64,000 bases of DNA from Streptomyces sp. MMBL 11-1 (GTDB lineage Bacteria; Actinomycetota; Actinomycetes; Streptomycetales; Streptomycetaceae), in NCBI RefSeq assembly GCF_028622875.1, contig NZ_CP117709.1, positions 4,591,001 to 4,655,000 of the forward strand. The letters run 5' to 3'. Position numbers and translations under genes: made by a program. A model generated the notes under the pieces. The model did not search any database, was not told the DNA's origin, and saw only the letters and a list, made by a program, of their open reading frames with translations. Positions 60,753 through 64,000 of this stretch are shown in pieces (positions within the stretch are counted from its first letter, which is position 1; the number at the start of each line of letters is the position of its first letter).

Positions 60753-60947
60753 GACCCCCTGCCGGTGTCCCTGCCCCTGCCCCTGTCCCTGCCTCGCCGG
60801 TTCCGGCACCGGCACCACCGGCCCCCCGGCACCACCGGCCCCGGCGGGGGCGTGGGCGGGGGCGGACGCCGGAACCGGGATCAGGGCCGGAGAGGGGCCG
60901 AGCCCGGGGGCGGAGGCGGGCCAGGCCCCGGGCTCCATGAAGAGGCA

Positions 60948-60972
60948 GCCGCCCCCGCGCCCCGGGGGCGGC
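60948..60972. terminator. Hairpin after the first NmrA gene, in a low-complexity gap
   Basis: GCCGCCCCCG and CGGGGGCGGC form a 10-bp stem with five-base loop. The 306-bp gap 60753-61058 holds CTGCCCCTGCCCC-type and CCGGCACCACCGG-type low-complexity repeats and nothing else recognisable. Confidence 0.6.
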
Positions 60973-61058
60973 TCACCCTTTCGCGGGGTCCGTAAGACGG
61001 TTTGCCGGGGCCTGGGGCCTGGGGCCCGGGGGCGGTTTGGCGGGGACCGGGAGGCGGT

Positions 61059-62018
61059 TCACCCCGCCGGGGCGGCCGTCTCCACGGTGTCGGCGGCCGA
61101 AGCCGCGCGCCGGAACGCGGTCGGGCTCTCGCCGCGCAGCCGCTTGAACGCCGCGCTGAAACCGAACGCGTCCGCGTAGCCGACCCGCCGGGCCACGGCC
61201 GCCACCGTCAGCTCCGGGCGGGTTAGCAGGTCGGCCGCGAGCGTCATCCGCCATGCGGTCAGGTAGGCCACCGGGCCTTCCCCGACCAGCTCGGTGAACC
61301 GCTTCGCCAGGGTCGTCCGGGAGACACCCGCCCGGACCGCCAGTTCCGCCGTCGTCCAGGGATGCGCCGGGTCCTCGTGCATCGCCCGCAGGGCCGGCCC
61401 CGCCACCTGGTCGCCGAGCGCCCCGTACCACCCCGGCGGATCCGCCTCGGGCCGGTCGAACCAGTCGCGCAGCGTGCACACCAGCAGCCAGTCCAACAGC
61501 CGGTCGAGCACGATCTGTTCGCCCGGCCGCCCGCCGCCGATCTGTCCCTCCAGATAGTCGCGCATCGGCGCGCAGTCCTGCTCGTCGGGCACCACGAGGG
61601 CGGGCGGGAGCGCCCGCAGGAGCCGCTGCGGCACCTGCGCCCGCACGTCATAGGTGGCGGCCAGCAGCACGGTGGGGAAGCCGGACCCGGGCCCGGCTTC
61701 CGGCGCGGGGGCGCCGGCCGGGGCCATGGCCCCGGCCACCTCCCGTGCGCCGCCGGCGAGGCCCGTCCCCGTACCGTTCGCCGGGTCGTCGGTGAAGACG
61801 AACGGGGCCGGGCCGCGGACGATCGCCGACTCGCCGACCTCCACCCGCAGGGGCTCGCCGCCCTCCGGCACGATCCACCCCCCGCCCCGCATCGGCAGGC
61901 ACAGCGTCAGATACGCCCCGTCGGTGAACCGCACCGACCACGGCGCGCGCAGCACCGAACGGCCGAACACCGCGCCACTGCCCCGCACGCCCCGCAACAG
62001 CTCGTCGAACACGTCCAT
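61059..62018 (-). CDS. AraC-family regulator (cupin N-terminus)
   Basis: A 319-residue AraC regulator. Cupin-type N-terminus (SVLRAPWSVRFTDGAYLTLCLPMRGG) and the two HTHs at the C-terminus: TAELAVRAGVSRTTLAKRFTELVGEGPVAYL and TVAAVARRVGYADAFGFSAAFKR. Divergent from the NmrA gene at 62120, its probable target. Confidence 0.94.
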   Translation of the reverse strand: MDVFDELLRGVRGSGAVFGRSVLRAPWSVRFTDGAYLTLCLPMRGGGWIVPEGGEPLRVEVGESAIVRGPAPFVFTDDPANGTGTGLAGGAREVAGAMAPAGAPAPEAGPGSGFPTVLLAATYDVRAQVPQRLLRALPPALVVPDEQDCAPMRDYLEGQIGGGRPGEQIVLDRLLDWLLVCTLRDWFDRPEADPPGWYGALGDQVAGPALRAMHEDPAHPWTTAELAVRAGVSRTTLAKRFTELVGEGPVAYLTAWRMTLAADLLTRPELTVAAVARRVGYADAFGFSAAFKRLRGESPTAFRRAASAADTVETAAPAG

Positions 62019-62119
62019 GACGCAACTGTAGGCAGAGCCGCCGCCGTTCCGGACGCTCCCCTATGCACGACGGACGGACGCCCATGGGCCCGGCGCGATC
62101 CCCGCGGTGGACTGGGCCC

Positions 62120-62992
62120 ATGACGACGAAGAGCACGCACAGCGTTCCGTCCGGGATCCTCGTCCTCGGGGCCACCGGCAAGACCGGCCGCCGGGTCGTG
62201 GCCCGGCTGCGCGCGACCGGGACCACCACGGTCCGCCCCGCCTCCCGCTCCGGCGAGGTCCGGTTCGACTGGACCCTCCCCGACACCTGGGAGCCCGCCC
62301 TCGCCGGGGCCGACGCCCTCTACCTGGTCGCCCCCGAGGACCCGTCCCCCGTGAAGGACTTCGTGACCCGCGCCGAGGCCTCCGGGGTCCGCCGCTTCGT
62401 GGTCCTGTCCGGCCACGGCATCGAGCACGCGGGCGAGGGCTTCGGCCGGGGCATGGCGGCGGCGGAGGACGCGGTCCGGGGGACCGGGGCCGAGTGGACC
62501 CTCCTGCGCCCCAACAACTTCTTCCAGAACTTCGACGAGGACCTGTGGCGGGCCCCGCTGGGCGAAGGCCGCCTCGGCCTGCCCATCGGGGACGTCCCCG
62601 AACCCTTCGTCGACGCCGACGACGTGGCGGCGGTCGCGGTGGCCGTCCTCACCGGGGACGGCCACGCCGGCCGCACGTACGAACTGTCCGGACCCCGCGC
62701 CCTCACCTTCGCCGGGGCCACGGAGACCATCGCCCGCGCGGCCGGCCGGCCCATCCGTTACGAGGAGCTGACCCCGGAGGCGTACCGCGCCGAACTCCTC
62801 GCCCAGGGCTGGCCGGAGGCCGCCGCCGACTCCCTCGGCGCGATGTTCGCCCTGCACCGCGCGGGCCACACGGCCGAGGTGACCGACGGCGTCCGACAGG
62901 TGCTCGGCCGGGAGGCGGCGGACCTGGAACCGTGGGCGCGGCGCATCGCCGCCACCGGGGTCTGGGCCGAGGGCGCGTCCGGCGGATCGTGA
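62120..62992 (+). CDS. NmrA-type NAD(P)-binding protein, second copy
   Basis: A 290-residue paralogue of the gene at 59886. LGATGKTGRRVVARLRATG, GTGAEWTLLRPNNFFQNF, and ELSGPRALTFAGATETIA align with it over the full length. Divergent from the AraC regulator, with 101 bp between. ATG 62120. Confidence 0.93.
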   Translation: MTTKSTHSVPSGILVLGATGKTGRRVVARLRATGTTTVRPASRSGEVRFDWTLPDTWEPALAGADALYLVAPEDPSPVKDFVTRAEASGVRRFVVLSGHGIEHAGEGFGRGMAAAEDAVRGTGAEWTLLRPNNFFQNFDEDLWRAPLGEGRLGLPIGDVPEPFVDADDVAAVAVAVLTGDGHAGRTYELSGPRALTFAGATETIARAAGRPIRYEELTPEAYRAELLAQGWPEAAADSLGAMFALHRAGHTAEVTDGVRQVLGREAADLEPWARRIAATGVWAEGASGGS

Positions 62993-63026
62993 CCGGGCCC
63001 GCGACGCCTGGCACCCCCTACGGTCG

Positions 63027-63075
63027 CCCGTCCGGATCATGCCGGGCCCGCGCGGTCCGGCATGATCCGGACGGG
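63027..63075. terminator. Bidirectional 19-bp hairpin between convergent genes
   Basis: CCCGTCCGGATCATGCCGG and its exact complement close an 11-base loop, between the second NmrA gene and the AhpD-type gene. Confidence 0.9.
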
Positions 63076-63089
63076 ACAGCTCTCCGCTC

Positions 63090-63562
63090 TCAGGCGAACT
63101 GCCCGACCCGGTAGCCGCCGGCCGGCTGCTGGAGGATGACGTTCAGCCGGTTGAAGGTGTTGATCAGCGCGATCAGGGAGGCCAGGGCGAGGAGCTGTCG
63201 TCGTCGTAGTGCTGGGCGGCGTTCGCCCAGACGTCGTCCGGGACCCCGCCCGCCGCGTCCGCGATGCGGGTGCCCTGCTCGGTCAGCTCCAGCGCGGCGC
63301 GCTCGGCGTCGGTGAAGACGGTGGACTCCCGCCAGGCGGCGATCAGGTTGAGCCGCAGCGCGGTCTCCCCGGCCGCGGCGGCTTCCTTGGTGTGCATGTC
63401 CAGGCAGCCGCCGCAGCCGTTGATCTGGCTCGCGCGGATCTTCACCAGCTCCTGGGTCACCGGGGGCAGCGTCGTGTCCTCGACGGCTTTGCCCGCCGAG
63501 AGCAGGTGCCCCACGACCTTTCCCGCGACCGGGCTGGCGAAGGCGTTGAGTCGGGCGTTCAT
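63090..63562 (-). pseudogene. AhpD/carboxymuconolactone decarboxylase-family gene with a frameshift
   Basis: From ATG 63562 the frame encodes ASQINGCGGCLDMHTKEAAA (the CxxC catalytic site) and goes to AAQHYDDD at about 63195. Then it reads SSSPWPP and stops at 63173. The expected C-terminus (LLALASLIALINTFNRLNVILQQPAGGYRVGQ) is in the next frame to 63090. One missing base explains this. Either a lesion or an assembly error. Intact, it would be a 157-residue peroxidase-like protein. Confidence 0.85.
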
Positions 63563-63761
63563 GGTGTGCTCCCTCTGCTGTCGTCCGTAGCTGCACACAA
63601 GGACGGAACGGGCCCCGGAGGATGTGACACCCGAGGGAGTGACGGGCGTCACCCGAAGGGGCGGCGAGAGGGAGCGCCGAAGAGGTGGCGGAACGCTGAA
63701 GAGGTGGCGGAACGCTGAGGAGGTGGCCGGGGGAGCGGCGAAGGGGGCGCGAGGAGGCCGC

Positions 63762-64000
63762 TCAGGGCCGGGGCACGAGGTTCAGTTCCGCCAGTTCCGC
63801 CAGTGCGGCGTCGGCGTGGCCGGTGTGGCCCGACGTGTGGCTCTTGGCCCGTGCCCGGTTCAGGTGGCGCCTGGCGGCCTCCCGGTCGCCGCGGAGCCGT
63901 GCCGCCCGTCCCAGGCCGATCTCGGCACGGATCTCGCCCACGCTGTGGGCGCGCTCGGCCGACACGGCCAGCGCGCGCTCGTACAGTTCCGTCGCCCGCT
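63762..64000 (-). CDS. C-terminal end of a TPR-type protein, cut by the window edge
   Basis: The 79-codon fragment reads ATELYERALAVSAERAHSVG, then EIGLGRAARLRGDREAARRH and ends LAELAELNLVPRP. These are tetratricopeptide repeats such as those that close Streptomyces SARP or AfsR-like regulators. The start is beyond the window. Confidence 0.75.
   Translation of the reverse strand, partial: RATELYERALAVSAERAHSVGEIRAEIGLGRAARLRGDREAARRHLNRARAKSHTSGHTGHADAALAELAELNLVPRP

Overview
The window is a chromosomal segment of a Streptomyces (very high GC, third-position GC bias, frequent GTG starts, ATGA/GTGA stop-start overlaps, families almost confined to this genus such as the conservon proteins, DUF6243, the SCO4402 family and the NsdA-like TPR regulators). 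From memory, not from a search, much of the gene order resembles the S. coelicolor SCO4380-SCO4414 interval: acyl-CoA carboxylase/CoA ligase cluster, pdxH next to a citrate synthase paralogue, a SIS protein next to dmdR1, an SCO4402-family gene next to purU, and a sigma factor with its partners.

Layout. 1-2.4 kb: a conservon (cvnABCD) on the minus strand, cut by the left edge. 2.7-7.8 kb: FAD/Fe-S dehydrogenase, EamA exporter, methyltransferase. 7.9-18.4 kb: an eight-gene, translationally coupled operon (TIGR03084 protein, AtuA-like protein, acyl-CoA carboxylase beta and alpha, acyl-CoA dehydrogenase, CoA ligase, enoyl-CoA hydratase, TetR regulator) that looks like a catabolic route for a branched or isoprenoid-type acid; a palindromic candidate operator lies in front of it. 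18.5-21.9 kb: small regulators and hypothetical proteins. 22.0-27.0 kb: a plastic accessory stretch with YrhB/Tox-PL-like genes, an SseB-like fragment, a duplicated gene end, two decayed genes abutting on opposite strands and a possible tRNA scar. 27.0-28.5 kb: a stand-alone alanyl-tRNA-synthetase-like protein preceded by a leaderless, alanine-ending leader peptide and hairpins, which looks like an attenuator. 28.6-34.6 kb: XRE-cupin regulator, methyltransferase, citrate synthase paralogue, pdxH, a compact strongly initiated small RNA/mini-ORF gene, and a frameshifted phytase. 35-42.5 kb: PAS-GAF sensor, NagS-like SIS protein with a DasR-like site, dmdR1 with a full-length antisense frame (adm-like), an alpha/beta hydrolase lacking the serine nucleophile, and an ABC exporter. 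42.5-54.8 kb: prim-pol protein, TPR regulator, Gln-rich membrane protein, solute-binding lipoprotein, purU, ECF sigma factor with a fused ZAS-MDMPI partner, STAS antagonist, EF-hand protein, a dead acyl-CoA dehydrogenase and an HATPase regulator. 54.9-64 kb: MFS transporter, VOC, CGNR, flavin-family and NmrA-type proteins around an AraC regulator, initiator tRNA with a strong terminator, and a frameshifted AhpD-family gene.

No CRISPR array, rRNA operon, intact transposase or integrase was seen. The most unusual elements are short and regulatory: three mini-ORFs with their own promoters or ribosome sites (9 codons at 19044, 22 codons at 28435 minus, 12 codons at 33144 minus). All family assignments come from reading motifs and recalled family knowledge; none was checked by database search.
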